This document shows positions 1 through 8,566 of a stretch of DNA of 64,000 nt, piece by piece. The stretch covers positions 124,001 through 188,000 of the forward strand of contig JBIIAO010000004.1 in assembly GCA_044239865.1 (NCBI GenBank). Reading direction: 5' to 3'. Within the stretch, counting starts at the first letter, position 1, and each line of letters begins with the position of its first letter. Origin of the DNA: CAIZGX01 sp044239865 (lineage in GTDB: Bacteria; Bacteroidota; Bacteroidia; Flavobacteriales_D; Sanyastnellaceae). Made by a program: the position numbers and the translations under genes. Under the pieces are notes generated by a model. It worked only from the letters and a program-made list of their open reading frames with translations, was not told where the DNA came from and made no database searches.

Positions 1-1
1 G

Positions 2-100
2 GGAGTGCAGATTCCAGTTTTACCGGAATTTTATGAGCCATTGCTTCATGATTTACATAATTATGGAATTTCATTTGTTGAAACATTAGAGGAGTTATGA
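2..100 (+). CDS. C-terminal end of an unidentified protein (partial)
   Basis: An open frame runs from the window edge to a TGA at 98-100, giving 32 C-terminal residues rich in Leu, Glu and aromatics and ending FVETLEEL. Its stop overlaps the ATG of the next gene as ATGA, the usual sign of a real, translationally coupled upstream gene. Too little is present to name a family, and I do not recognise it. The 5' end lies outside the window. Confidence 0.55.
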   Translation, partial: GVQIPVLPEFYEPLLHDLHNYGISFVETLEEL

Positions 101-645
101 GAATTCTGATTTTGTCTATTTTTTTTCTACCGTTTTCGTTGTTGGCCCAAGAGTATCGAAAGTGTCCGTCGTTTAACAAAGAAGAGAATTGGGAGAGTCA
201 GGAATCGTTTGTGAAGAATCAAAAAGATGTTCAGAACCTACTAGAATGGCTATGCTCTACACCACCTTCTGAACAGCTTGTTGAAAGAAGTGCGGCGGGT
301 ATTTTCGTTATGGAATGGGTGACCAAAAACCCAAGTATTCGAGTGAATGTTGAAATTGGTCCCTATAGCCATTATCTCTTCAATGAGGATTTGATGTTGG
401 GTTATTTATTCGGAAGTATAAGTTATGCCTTGAAACACGAGGATAAGATGAAGTCCGAAAATCAGCGTGTAGCAGGGTTGAAATCACTTTTATTTATCGT
501 AGAACATTCTGAAAACTATTCTAAAAATAAAATTTTCAGATCGCTTCTCCGAGCGAGTAGACGTGGCGAATTGGTGAACTTCGATAAGGAAATGTGGATG
601 AACGAAAAGTCACATGCTTTGTTATATATAGAGCAAATGAAATAG
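97..645 (+). CDS. Small secreted protein of unknown function
   Basis: A 182-residue protein with a clear N-terminal signal peptide: hydrophobic residues 4-15, then LLAQ, so cleavage is expected around residue 18. The mature part is soluble and mixed-charge, with no motif I recognise, no lipobox and no T9SS sorting tail, so a periplasmic location is the simplest inference. It overlaps the preceding gene by ATGA and ends one base before the ispH start codon, so it is probably co-transcribed with ispH. Whether it is linked in function to isoprenoid synthesis cannot be told from the sequence. Confidence 0.75.
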   Translation: MRILILSIFFLPFSLLAQEYRKCPSFNKEENWESQESFVKNQKDVQNLLEWLCSTPPSEQLVERSAAGIFVMEWVTKNPSIRVNVEIGPYSHYLFNEDLMLGYLFGSISYALKHEDKMKSENQRVAGLKSLLFIVEHSENYSKNKIFRSLLRASRRGELVNFDKEMWMNEKSHALLYIEQMK

Positions 646-646
646 A

Positions 647-1855
647 ATGAAGAAGTTTGAAGTGCCCGAACACTATAGATCGACCATCCTTGGACGAATA
701 AAGGAAATTCGTAAAGCGAATGATCCTCGAAAGAAAGATCACACCCCGTTTGTTTTTCAAGTTGGAAAAATGGAATTTGTCATTCCTCGACATTTTGGAT
801 TTTGTTATGGGGTTGAGAATGCCATTGAAATTGCTTTTCGAACAGTTGCTGAAAATCCAGGTAAACGAATTTTTCTTCTGGGTGAAATGATTCACAACCC
901 TCAGGTGAACGAAGATTTACTTGCTGAAGGAATTCAGTTTTTGGTTGATAACCACGGTAAGCGTTTGCTTGATTTCTCAACCTTGTCCTCTGAAGATATT
1001 GTCATTACTCCGGCGTTTGGAACCACATTGGAAATGGCTTCTGAATTGGCAGGTTTAGGAGTGCATCTTGAAAAGTACAACACAACCTGCCCATTCGTAG
1101 AAAAGGTTTGGAAGCGTTCGGCTGAATTGGGAAATCGCGGATATACTTTAGTCGTTCACGGAAAGTATTTACATGAAGAAACACGCGCTACTTTTTCGCA
1201 TGCTGCGGATACAGGACCAGTAGTTATTGTGCGAAACAGAAAGGAAGCGGAATTGCTTGCGAAGTATATTCGGAAGGAACTTTCTGAAGAGCAGTTCAAG
1301 ATAGATTTTGAAAATAAATACTCAAGTGGTTTTTCTGTTGCGAGAGATTTGCAAAAAATTGGTGTAGTGAATCAAACGACGATGCTCGCTACTGAAACTC
1401 AAGAAATTGCGGTATATCTGAGAGATGTTGTTGTGGAGATGTATGGTGAAGAGGCCACTACAGACACTCGAGACACGCTTTGCTACGCTACGAATGACAA
1501 TCAAAATGCGACATTGGGAGTGTTGGAATGTGGAGCGGATTTGGCGATTGTTGTCGGCGGATTCAATTCATCAAACACGATTCAGATAGCAACGATTTTG
1601 GGAGAGAAAATGCCTGTTTATTTTGTTCGGAATTCCGATGATATTGTTTCAAAAGAGCTAGCGCATGTTTTCAATTTCAAAAGTTTGAAAGTGGAAGAAG
1701 TTAATCCTTCCATTCTATTTAAGGAAAATTTGAAATTGATTGTCACAAGTGGTGCGTCTTGTCCAGATAAAATTGTTGATCTCGTTATCCAAAAAATAGT
1801 TGCCCTAAGAGGCGAATCTGAGTCTATAGAATTCGTCTTAGAAGGTCGCATATAA
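647..1855 (+). CDS. ispH: 4-hydroxy-3-methylbut-2-enyl diphosphate reductase (IspH/LytB)
   Basis: Last enzyme of the MEP pathway: reduces HMBPP to IPP and DMAPP using a [4Fe-4S] cluster in the cytoplasm. The three cluster cysteines are visible: C53 in GFCYGV, C148 in TTCPFVEKVW and the Cys of TLCYATNDNQ; the substrate-binding IHNPQV motif is near residue 83. At 402 residues it is the long form, with about 40 extra N-terminal residues before the catalytic core, compared with about 315 for the Escherichia coli enzyme. It supplies the C5 units used by the carotenoid operon 6 kb downstream. The start one base after the previous stop suits an operon. Confidence 0.97.
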   Translation: MKKFEVPEHYRSTILGRIKEIRKANDPRKKDHTPFVFQVGKMEFVIPRHFGFCYGVENAIEIAFRTVAENPGKRIFLLGEMIHNPQVNEDLLAEGIQFLVDNHGKRLLDFSTLSSEDIVITPAFGTTLEMASELAGLGVHLEKYNTTCPFVEKVWKRSAELGNRGYTLVVHGKYLHEETRATFSHAADTGPVVIVRNRKEAELLAKYIRKELSEEQFKIDFENKYSSGFSVARDLQKIGVVNQTTMLATETQEIAVYLRDVVVEMYGEEATTDTRDTLCYATNDNQNATLGVLECGADLAIVVGGFNSSNTIQIATILGEKMPVYFVRNSDDIVSKELAHVFNFKSLKVEEVNPSILFKENLKLIVTSGASCPDKIVDLVIQKIVALRGESESIEFVLEGRI

Positions 1856-1894
1856 AGTGAATAATTGTAAGTGCTCAATCGGTGTGTTCTGTTG

Positions 1895-1902
1895 TAAATT
1901 TG
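1895..1902 (+). promoter_or_regulatory. TAnnTTTG -7 element just before mutL
   Basis: TAAATTTG matches the Bacteroidota -7 consensus in all fixed positions and lies only 4 nt before the mutL ATG. I see no matching TTTG at the usual upstream distance. If used, transcription would begin at or next to the start codon. Confidence 0.35.
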
Positions 1903-1906
1903 AAAG

Positions 1907-3688
1907 ATGAATAGTTTGGGTGTGATACAATTACTTTCTGATCAGGTTTCCAATCAAATTGCTGCTGGTGAAGTTGTTCAAAGGCCGTCTTCTGTAGTGA
2001 AAGAATTGGTCGAAAATGCTGTAGACGCTGAAGCGACACAGGTTCGTGTGGTAATTAAGGATTCTGGCAAAACACTCATTCAAGTTGTTGACGATGGGAA
2101 GGGGATGAGCGAAGTAGATGCGCAGCTTTGTTTCGAGCGACATGCAACTTCGAAAATTAGAAAAGCGGAAGATCTTTTCAATATTACCACAAAGGGATTT
2201 CGTGGTGAAGCGTTAGCGAGTATTGCGTCTGTTGCGCAGGTTGAATTGATAACCAAACGGGAAGAGGACGCGAAGGGCGTGCGTATTGAAATTGATGGCG
2301 GAAAGTTGTTGGCGAATGAATCTATTGAAGCGTCAAAAGGATCCGTTTTTTCCATTCGAAATTTATTCTTTAATATACCTGCACGACGTTATTTTTTGAA
2401 AACAGATGCGATTGAATTTAGACATATTATTGATGAATTTGAACGCGTGGCATTGACTCATCCCGATGTTCATTTTGTTCTTACGCACAATGGAAATGTT
2501 GTTTTCGATTTACCGAAGTCTACTTTGAAACAACGTTTGGTGCATGTCTTTGGAAACAAATACAACGATCAGCTCATTCAGTTAGATGAAGACACAGAGA
2601 TTGTTCGCATTTCTGGATTTGTTGGAAGACCTGAGATAGCGAAGCGAACAAGAGGGGATCAATATTTTTTTGTGAATCAGCGATTCATTAAAAGTCCTTT
2701 CTTAAATCATGCCGTTCAGCAAGCCTACGATCAAATACTTCCTTCAGGAAGTTTTCCTTTTTATTTAATAGCATTAGACGTTCCCCCTTCAAGCATAGAT
2801 ATTAATATTCATCCGACGAAGACTGAGATTAAGTTTCAGGATGAACGTAGCATTCACGCTTTGTTGCATGCGGCTGTAAGAAGGGGACTGGGAAAAAATC
2901 AAGTTGCACCTTCGCTCGATTTCGAGCAAGAAAATATTCCCCTTACCCAGGCTAGTCCGGGTTCTGTGCGCGTGCCTCAAGTAGATGTGGATCATGATTT
3001 CAATCCTTTTCAGAAATCAGATTCGTGGCAGCAGAAATCACGGAATTGGATGGAGCAATTTGCACAGGCCGGGTTCGGCTTTGAAAAGGAAAGTGAAGTT
3101 CAGCAGGAAGAAATTGGTTTCGATTCAGATGATTGGGAAGGTGGAACTCCTTTTCAAATAGGACGAGTAATTATAGGTTGTGAAATAAATTCCGAGCTCA
3201 AGTTGTTCCATCAAACTCGCCTGCATTGGCAGGTTTTGTTTGAAGAGCATTCCAATCAGAATAGTCATTCATTTGTTGCGCAGCAGCTGTTATTCCCTAT
3301 TCAATTGCATGTTCAACCTAAGGACATATCCTTACTTGTAAATCACGATGTGCTATTAGCCTCTTTCGGATTTGAATTGAATTTGGAGGGCGAGCCTGAG
3401 ATTATTGCGGCTCCAGCGAACCTTGATGAGCAAGCAGCCTTGAATTTTGTTGAATTGGTTTTGGAGAGTCTGCGAATGGGTGTTGAAGGCCCAGACTTGC
3501 GAATGAATTTACTGAAGGATTATACACGTAGATTGTCTGTAAGAAAAGGTCAAATGTTAACAGCTCCAGAGATACTTGATATGCTTATTCGTTGGAATAC
3601 ATGCGAGAATAAAAATTACGCGCCTGATGGAAAGCCCATTGCTTTAACATTTGGAATAGATCATTTAGAAGACCAATTAGGAAAATAA
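1907..3688 (+). CDS. mutL: DNA mismatch repair protein MutL
   Basis: A GHKL ATPase that links mismatch recognition by MutS to strand removal. The N-terminal ATPase motifs are intact: KELVENAVDA (32-41), DDGKGM (62-67) and GFRGEAL (97-103); a transducer domain follows to about residue 330, then a linker and a C-terminal dimerisation domain. Length (593) is normal. In the C-terminal domain the place of the DQHAxxExxxxE endonuclease motif holds HQTRLHWQVLFE (435-446), lacking the Asp, His and first Glu, so nicking activity is doubtful. It begins a run with two rhomboid genes and an EEP-family gene; the next start is 4 nt after the mutL stop. Confidence 0.96.
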   Translation: MNSLGVIQLLSDQVSNQIAAGEVVQRPSSVVKELVENAVDAEATQVRVVIKDSGKTLIQVVDDGKGMSEVDAQLCFERHATSKIRKAEDLFNITTKGFRGEALASIASVAQVELITKREEDAKGVRIEIDGGKLLANESIEASKGSVFSIRNLFFNIPARRYFLKTDAIEFRHIIDEFERVALTHPDVHFVLTHNGNVVFDLPKSTLKQRLVHVFGNKYNDQLIQLDEDTEIVRISGFVGRPEIAKRTRGDQYFFVNQRFIKSPFLNHAVQQAYDQILPSGSFPFYLIALDVPPSSIDINIHPTKTEIKFQDERSIHALLHAAVRRGLGKNQVAPSLDFEQENIPLTQASPGSVRVPQVDVDHDFNPFQKSDSWQQKSRNWMEQFAQAGFGFEKESEVQQEEIGFDSDDWEGGTPFQIGRVIIGCEINSELKLFHQTRLHWQVLFEEHSNQNSHSFVAQQLLFPIQLHVQPKDISLLVNHDVLLASFGFELNLEGEPEIIAAPANLDEQAALNFVELVLESLRMGVEGPDLRMNLLKDYTRRLSVRKGQMLTAPEILDMLIRWNTCENKNYAPDGKPIALTFGIDHLEDQLGK

Positions 3689-3692
3689 AACT

Positions 3693-4397
3693 ATGAGAAT
3701 GAATTTGACTCCGGCGGTTAAGAACATCATCATTATTAATGTTCTGATCTACTTAGCCTGTTTTGTTGTTCCGGGATTGAATGATGCCTTGACAGGCTAT
3801 TATTTTGCCAGTCCGAATTTTCGGCCTTGGCAAATAGTAACCCACATGTTCATGCATTCAATGAGTGACTTCACACATATTTTTTTCAATATGTATGCGT
3901 TGTATTTGTTCGGTACTGCTCTTGAAAATTATTGGGGCACAAAGAAATTTGTAATCTATTATTTGACTTGTGGCGTTGGCGCGTTTTTCTTGCACATGGG
4001 GGTAAATTATTTCGAAATCCAAAAGATGATGAGCGCATTAACTGATAAAGAAATCTATCAGGTCATGATTACAGGTCTCGAAGAAGGAAGAGCGTACAAA
4101 GTGCAAATGGTAGAATTGTATTCTGCCATTAATACCGGAGTAGTAGGTGCTTCAGGTGCTGTGTTTGGAGTCCTGCTGGGTTTTGGAATGCTATTCCCAA
4201 ATACAGAATTAATGTTGCTCTTTCCGCCCATTCCACTGAAGGCGAAATATTTCGTTATGATTTATGGAGCCATTGAATTCTATTTGGCTATGCGTCAAAC
4301 CACTGGCGATAACGTAGCACATTATGCGCATTTGGGCGGTATGCTTTTCGGTTATCTTCTGCTAAAGTATTGGCAGAAAAATTCTAAAGTATGGTAG
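3693..4397 (+). CDS. Rhomboid-family intramembrane serine protease 1
   Basis: A 234-residue polytopic membrane protein. The rhomboid Ser-His dyad is present: S154 in GASGAVFG and H213 in HYAHLGG, plus the HxxxN motif (H62, N66) that forms the oxyanion site in this family. Between the second and third helices is a polar insertion (about residues 108-148). It should cleave membrane-protein substrates inside the bilayer; none can be inferred. It starts 4 nt after mutL and overlaps the second rhomboid gene by 7 nt, so the two are probably made together. Confidence 0.93.
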   Translation: MRMNLTPAVKNIIIINVLIYLACFVVPGLNDALTGYYFASPNFRPWQIVTHMFMHSMSDFTHIFFNMYALYLFGTALENYWGTKKFVIYYLTCGVGAFFLHMGVNYFEIQKMMSALTDKEIYQVMITGLEEGRAYKVQMVELYSAINTGVVGASGAVFGVLLGFGMLFPNTELMLLFPPIPLKAKYFVMIYGAIEFYLAMRQTTGDNVAHYAHLGGMLFGYLLLKYWQKNSKVW

Positions 4398-5212
4398 ATC
4401 GTTTTCGCGCGAGTTCTATTGGATTGAAATTGCTAAGCGCTTTGTTGGCGTTTGGATTTATTATTCGTTTGGTGGTTGTTCTTCTCTCAGTTAATTATAA
4501 TGGTGCTGCTTATGTTTCTGCATTTGATTCATATGTGGGATTTTCAACAAAGAGTGAATCGGTAACATGGCTATGGACGTGGATAACCTACAGCTTTTTT
4601 CATGCGGAGGTTAGTCATTTTATTTGGAATTATATTTTGTTGTTGCTCTTGATTTATTGGTCGAAGGATAGGTACATCGGTTTTAGTGCTTTGGTTTATT
4701 GGATTGCAGGGGCCATAGGGGGATTGCTATTTCTTGCTTTGTTGGAAAATCAAGTTTCACTGATTGGAGCTTCTGCGGGAATTACAGCCCTTTGGTTGGG
4801 GTGGTTGTTTTCTGATATCGGAAATAGTCATAAAAGAGATGTGTCTTTTTGGTTAGGATGCGCCGTGTTTCTACTTTTGGAAATAATAGATATATTGAAT
4901 TATGAGGCACAGAATTTATCTCTGTTTGCTCATTTAGGAGGAGCACTAGGAGGGTTTGTTATAGCGTTATTGGAAAAATTTGATTGGGAGAAAATGAATT
5001 GGATTAAAAAAATGTTGATGCAGTTTAAGCGTACGCCTAACTTAACTGTTAAGCGAAGCAATAAACGTTTTCAAACAGACGAGGAGTTCAACGCTGAGCG
5101 AAAATTGAAGGAGGATTATTTAAACTCAATTTTAGATAAAATTTCACGTTCGGGATTTGAGAGCCTTTCAATAAGGGAAAAACAGTTCTTGGAACAACAC
5201 AAAGAGAAGTGA
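4391..5212 (+). CDS. Rhomboid-family intramembrane serine protease 2, with cytosolic tail
   Basis: A 273-residue second rhomboid, not a close copy of the first. The dyad is S128 in GASAG and H181 in FAHLGG; H76 and N80 form HxxxN. After the last membrane helix (near residue 195) comes a basic, charged tail of about 75 residues, likely cytosolic, ending in helical Lys/Glu-rich sequence. Its ATG lies inside the last codons of the previous gene, and its TGA shares one base with the next start. Tandem rhomboids after mutL look like conserved synteny in related bacteria (recollection, not checked). Confidence 0.92.
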   Translation: MVDRFRASSIGLKLLSALLAFGFIIRLVVVLLSVNYNGAAYVSAFDSYVGFSTKSESVTWLWTWITYSFFHAEVSHFIWNYILLLLLIYWSKDRYIGFSALVYWIAGAIGGLLFLALLENQVSLIGASAGITALWLGWLFSDIGNSHKRDVSFWLGCAVFLLLEIIDILNYEAQNLSLFAHLGGALGGFVIALLEKFDWEKMNWIKKMLMQFKRTPNLTVKRSNKRFQTDEEFNAERKLKEDYLNSILDKISRSGFESLSIREKQFLEQHKEK

Positions 5213-6333
5213 TGGAATCGCCGGGAAAAGAGATTAAGAAATTGAGTCATTTAGGGAAGGCCGTACGTTTTGCATTTCGGCTCTTAAGTTTGGTTGTGAT
5301 TTCTTCTTATTTTTTATCGTACGCTTCGTCTCATTTTCAGCCGGATGTTTTCATGTTTATCAGTGTTTTAGGATTGTTCTTTTGGCCGCTTTTCGTTTTG
5401 TTTTTGTTGTCGGCTCTAATAATGGCTTTTCGAAAAGAATGGAAATGGTTAATTGCATTTGGAATTTTCTTTGCGCTGTCATTACCCGATTTGCTGTCTT
5501 TTTTCAATTTCAACTCGGGTTCAAAGAAATCTGCCGCTGGTTTGGGAATGGTTGTAATGACTCACAATACTCACCTCATGGGTTATTACGATGGCCAAGA
5601 CGCTAAAAAAAATAGAGATGCTATTCTCACGGAGATTCAAAGTGTAAAACCGAATATTCTTTGTTTGCAGGAATGCTATTGGAACACAAGAGGTGGGGAT
5701 TTTCTTTCGGAGCAATCGCGAAATAATATTCTAAAGGATTATTCAGTTCACGAGCGAACAACCCATGTGCTTTCAGACGGTGGTAGATTTGGACTACTTA
5801 TTTTTTCGAATTATCCGGTAGTTAATCAAGGTCAAGTGCCTTTTGAAAATGAGGTGAATAATTTTTGTATTTACGTAGATGTTTTGGTTGGAAGCGATAC
5901 AATTCGTGTTTACAATGCTCATCTACAAAGTTTCAGACTGAAGAAAAAATCAATGGAGTTGTTCGATGAGAAAATTGATATAAATGAAATTCAGAATGAG
6001 AGTAAACCATTGCTCGTTCAGCTTTATAGATCCTCGCTGAAACGCTCTAAACAAGTTGATGTGCTTGCTGCACATCTGGAATCATGCAAGTATAAAGTTA
6101 TATTGGCTGGAGACTTTAACGATACACCTATTTCATATACATACAACCGTTTGACAAGAACTTTAACAGACGGTTTTAAAGAGGGTGGGTCAGGAATAGG
6201 AACCACTTACAAAGGGCCGTTATTAGGTTTGCGTATTGACTACATTATGCACAGCAAAGGATTGAATGTGCGGAATCACAAAACGAGTGATGCCGGTTTT
6301 TCCGATCACCATCCGGTTATTGTTGAGTTTTAA
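5212..6333 (+). CDS. Endonuclease/exonuclease/phosphatase (EEP) family protein, membrane-anchored
   Basis: 373 residues. The first ~100 hold about three hydrophobic helices (23-40, 46-72, 78-99); the rest is an EEP fold with the metal-binding Glu in LQEC (E154), GDFND (D301, N303) and the terminal SDHHP (D365, H366). Families with this fold hydrolyse phosphodiesters (DNA, phosphoinositides, sphingomyelin); the substrate is unknown. The catalytic domain probably faces the periplasm. I chose ATG 5212, which overlaps the upstream TGA by one base, over the in-frame GTG at 5209. Its 3' end overlaps the convergent cyclase gene by 17 nt. Confidence 0.9.
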   Translation: MESPGKEIKKLSHLGKAVRFAFRLLSLVVISSYFLSYASSHFQPDVFMFISVLGLFFWPLFVLFLLSALIMAFRKEWKWLIAFGIFFALSLPDLLSFFNFNSGSKKSAAGLGMVVMTHNTHLMGYYDGQDAKKNRDAILTEIQSVKPNILCLQECYWNTRGGDFLSEQSRNNILKDYSVHERTTHVLSDGGRFGLLIFSNYPVVNQGQVPFENEVNNFCIYVDVLVGSDTIRVYNAHLQSFRLKKKSMELFDEKIDINEIQNESKPLLVQLYRSSLKRSKQVDVLAAHLESCKYKVILAGDFNDTPISYTYNRLTRTLTDGFKEGGSGIGTTYKGPLLGLRIDYIMHSKGLNVRNHKTSDAGFSDHHPVIVEF

Positions 6334-7066
6334 TTTTTCCTTTTAACCGGATATATTCGTAAGGAGTAAGGGTCAGAAGAACCATTGCTAATCCATAGAA
6401 AAAATCTTCAATAGGGACACTCCAAATTCGAATACCTAAATTGAATTGATTGTTATAACGCACAATGGCTTCCGTGATGTTTACTTGATTGGTGTTAATC
6501 AGAGGATAATCATAAAAATGGAGTCCTGTTAGTATGCCATTCGATATGTAAAAAGGAATAAGCAGAATGAACCATGCAAAGAGGAAGTAACCAAGAAATT
6601 CCGATCGGCGTTGAATGTGGTAGAGCAACAATGCACTGCAAAGAAGTGTGGCGCTGAAGGTATACCAAAGTTCTTTCACTCCTGAGTAAACGCAAAGGCA
6701 TAGAGAAATTAACACAATGGTTGTTCCGGAAATTGTTGTAAATCTTTTTGAAGGAGCCAATTTTTTAAAGTATCGAACACATTCGAAAGTGAATACACAA
6801 GCAAAAGGAACGGCAATGAAAAAGAGCCATTCTTCAACGGGCAGGAGAAACCAGCGAGTGGGTAGTGTGTATGTTGAATTGAAATTCCAGATACCCCAAT
6901 GTGTAAATAGGATATCCCAAGGAAGGTAAATGGCGAACATGGCTAGAAGCCCAACAAACAAAGGCTTGAAGTTTTTATAAAAAGCAACACTTTTGTGAAA
7001 GCTTAAAAAGAATGGACCAGAGAGGCAGAAGAGGTCAACTAATAGGTAAGCGTATTTCGGATTCAT
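6317..7066 (-). CDS. crtYcd: Lycopene beta-cyclase, CrtYcd membrane type
   Basis: A 249-residue protein with about six to seven membrane helices arranged as two related halves, each with the acidic motif of the CrtYc/CrtYd family: PVEEWLFF in the first half and PIEDFFYG in the second. The family cyclises the ends of lycopene to beta-carotene without the FAD motif of classical CrtY. Last gene of the operon; its start overlaps the crtZ stop by 4 nt. Family assignment is firm. Whether it forms two beta rings rather than one is inferred from the hydroxylase next to it. Confidence 0.9.
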   Translation of the reverse strand: MNPKYAYLLVDLFCLSGPFFLSFHKSVAFYKNFKPLFVGLLAMFAIYLPWDILFTHWGIWNFNSTYTLPTRWFLLPVEEWLFFIAVPFACVFTFECVRYFKKLAPSKRFTTISGTTIVLISLCLCVYSGVKELWYTFSATLLCSALLLYHIQRRSEFLGYFLFAWFILLIPFYISNGILTGLHFYDYPLINTNQVNITEAIVRYNNQFNLGIRIWSVPIEDFFYGLAMVLLTLTPYEYIRLKGKIKTQQ

Positions 7067-7536
7067 TTGGAGGCCTTTGCTTGTTTGAATTTAAGTTCGG
7101 CTTTGAAGTATTTCAACGGAACGATGAGCATGCCGAAACACTCAGCTTCCTCTTTGTATTGATTTTTGTGGTGAACTTTATGAGCTTTTCGGATGGCACG
7201 AAAATAAAGGTTGTCAGTTTTGTCGAACCAACTGAATCTTCGATGTATTAATACTTCATGAACTAAAAAATATCCAATGCCATAGGCCAATATTCCAAAA
7301 CCAATAAAGGTGCGGAAATCATTTCCGTTCATCATTCCAAACATGATTAATAGCCAACTAGGTATGGCGTAAATCAAAAAGAAGATGTCGTTTTTTTCGA
7401 AAAATCCTGGCGAAGGTTGGTGATGGTCTTCGTGGAAGTACCACATAAATCCGTGCATGACGAATTTGTGTGTGAGCCAGGCCATGCCTTCCATTATCAT
7501 AAATGTAATTACTATAATTGCGATGTTTATAGTCAT
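7063..7536 (-). CDS. crtZ: Beta-carotene hydroxylase CrtZ
   Basis: A 157-residue membrane non-haem di-iron hydroxylase of the fatty-acid hydroxylase superfamily. All histidine boxes are present: H23/H28 (HKFVMH), H35/H38/H39 (HEDHH), H93/H98 (HEVLIH) and H119/H122/H123 (HKVHH). It adds 3-hydroxyl groups to beta-ionone rings, turning beta-carotene into zeaxanthin. It lies 2 nt after idi and overlaps the cyclase gene by 4 nt. No crtW ketolase is near, so zeaxanthin is the expected product of this operon. Confidence 0.94.
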   Translation of the reverse strand: MTINIAIIVITFMIMEGMAWLTHKFVMHGFMWYFHEDHHQPSPGFFEKNDIFFLIYAIPSWLLIMFGMMNGNDFRTFIGFGILAYGIGYFLVHEVLIHRRFSWFDKTDNLYFRAIRKAHKVHHKNQYKEEAECFGMLIVPLKYFKAELKFKQAKASK

Positions 7537-7538
7537 GC

Positions 7539-8051
7539 TTAATTTGAATTAAAGGCAAGAACTCTGTCAAGTGCTATGATAAACCAGGGCGTGAATTTTT
7601 CAGGAAACTCCTTTATTTCTTGCTGAAGATCGTCCATTGATATATATCTATAAGCTTCTACTTCTTCGGTATTAATTTTAGGAGTTTGATTAGATTCTCC
7701 GAAAAAAACATGATCAAATTCATGTTCGGTTAATCCGTTTTCAAATCCCGCTTTGTAAACAAAAGTAAAAATAGGCGTTAAAGAGCATTGCATTCCCATT
7801 TCTTCTTCAAGCCTACGATTCGCAGCGTCTTGAGTGTTTTCGTTTTCCCTTGGGTGAGAACAGCAAGCGTTTGTCCATAATCCGCCACAATGATATTTAG
7901 ACGAGGCTCTTTTTTGAAGAAGCAATTCTTTTTCTGAATTGAAAATGAAAATTGAAAATGCACGATGCAGGACCCCCTCAATATGGGCCTGTTGTTTTTC
8001 CATTGTTCCAATGGCGTTGTCTTGCTCATCTACAAGGACTACAAATTCCAT
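7539..8051 (-). CDS. idi: Isopentenyl-diphosphate delta-isomerase, type I
   Basis: A Nudix-fold enzyme of 170 residues that interconverts IPP and DMAPP, keeping the prenyl-donor ratio right for carotenoid synthesis. Catalytic C63 sits in NACCSHP and the Nudix-type Glu cluster in RLEEEMG, followed by a FTPWF C-terminal motif. ATG 8051 is preferred over GTG 8054 because it overlaps the upstream TGA by one base (TGATG). It is embedded between the unknown crt-operon gene and crtZ, so flux into the pathway is co-regulated with the pigment enzymes. Confidence 0.95.
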   Translation of the reverse strand: MEFVVLVDEQDNAIGTMEKQQAHIEGVLHRAFSIFIFNSEKELLLQKRASSKYHCGGLWTNACCSHPRENENTQDAANRRLEEEMGMQCSLTPIFTFVYKAGFENGLTEHEFDHVFFGESNQTPKINTEEVEAYRYISMDDLQQEIKEFPEKFTPWFIIALDRVLAFNSN

Positions 8052-8566
8052 CACAATTGACTGTATTTAGCTTTGAGGTCTGCGCTTATATTTTCGCTGT
8101 GGATCATGAACTGAGTCACGATTTTCCAAAAGGCTTTGGTCTTGTTCATTTTCCCGGAAGAAAGCGACTGATAAATGTAATAAGAATCTTCTTCTAATTT
8201 ATCATGGTACTGTAACATCCAGGGTGCCTTATCTTGAACTGAGTAGCGCAAGAAGCGAAGCTCTTCATTCCAATAATCATTGGCTATCGCTTTCTCTAGC
8301 AGGTCTTTTCCACGACTGAAGTAACTGAGTTTATCTGCTGGGTTTGAAACAAGTTCAGCGTACATGGCTGTTGCTACTCCGAAGTAAGCTTGTTGCGTAT
8401 TGTTTCTATTTGCTAGGTTTGCGCAGTAATTATAGAACTCTTGTTTAGCCGGTTCATTTTGCGCCGCAATAAATAATTTCTGACATTGAATTTCTTGCCC
8501 TAGAGTTGTCTGGTAAATGCAAAGAAATAGAAACACAGCGAATACTTTTCCAACCATTAATTTCAT
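8051..8566 (-). CDS. Uncharacterised exported protein inside the carotenoid operon
   Basis: 171 residues with a signal peptide (hydrophobic 6-20, then TLGQ). The mature region is alpha-helical, rich in Tyr, Ala, Leu and Asn, with a pattern that could be TPR-like (paired helices around residues 40-110); there are no cofactor motifs or membrane helices beyond the signal. It is tightly locked in the operon: its ATG overlaps the crtB stop and its TGA overlaps the idi ATG. I do not recognise the family. A role in periplasmic or outer-membrane handling of the pigment is possible but is only inference from position. Confidence 0.8.
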   Translation of the reverse strand: MKLMVGKVFAVFLFLCIYQTTLGQEIQCQKLFIAAQNEPAKQEFYNYCANLANRNNTQQAYFGVATAMYAELVSNPADKLSYFSRGKDLLEKAIANDYWNEELRFLRYSVQDKAPWMLQYHDKLEEDSYYIYQSLSSGKMNKTKAFWKIVTQFMIHSENISADLKAKYSQL

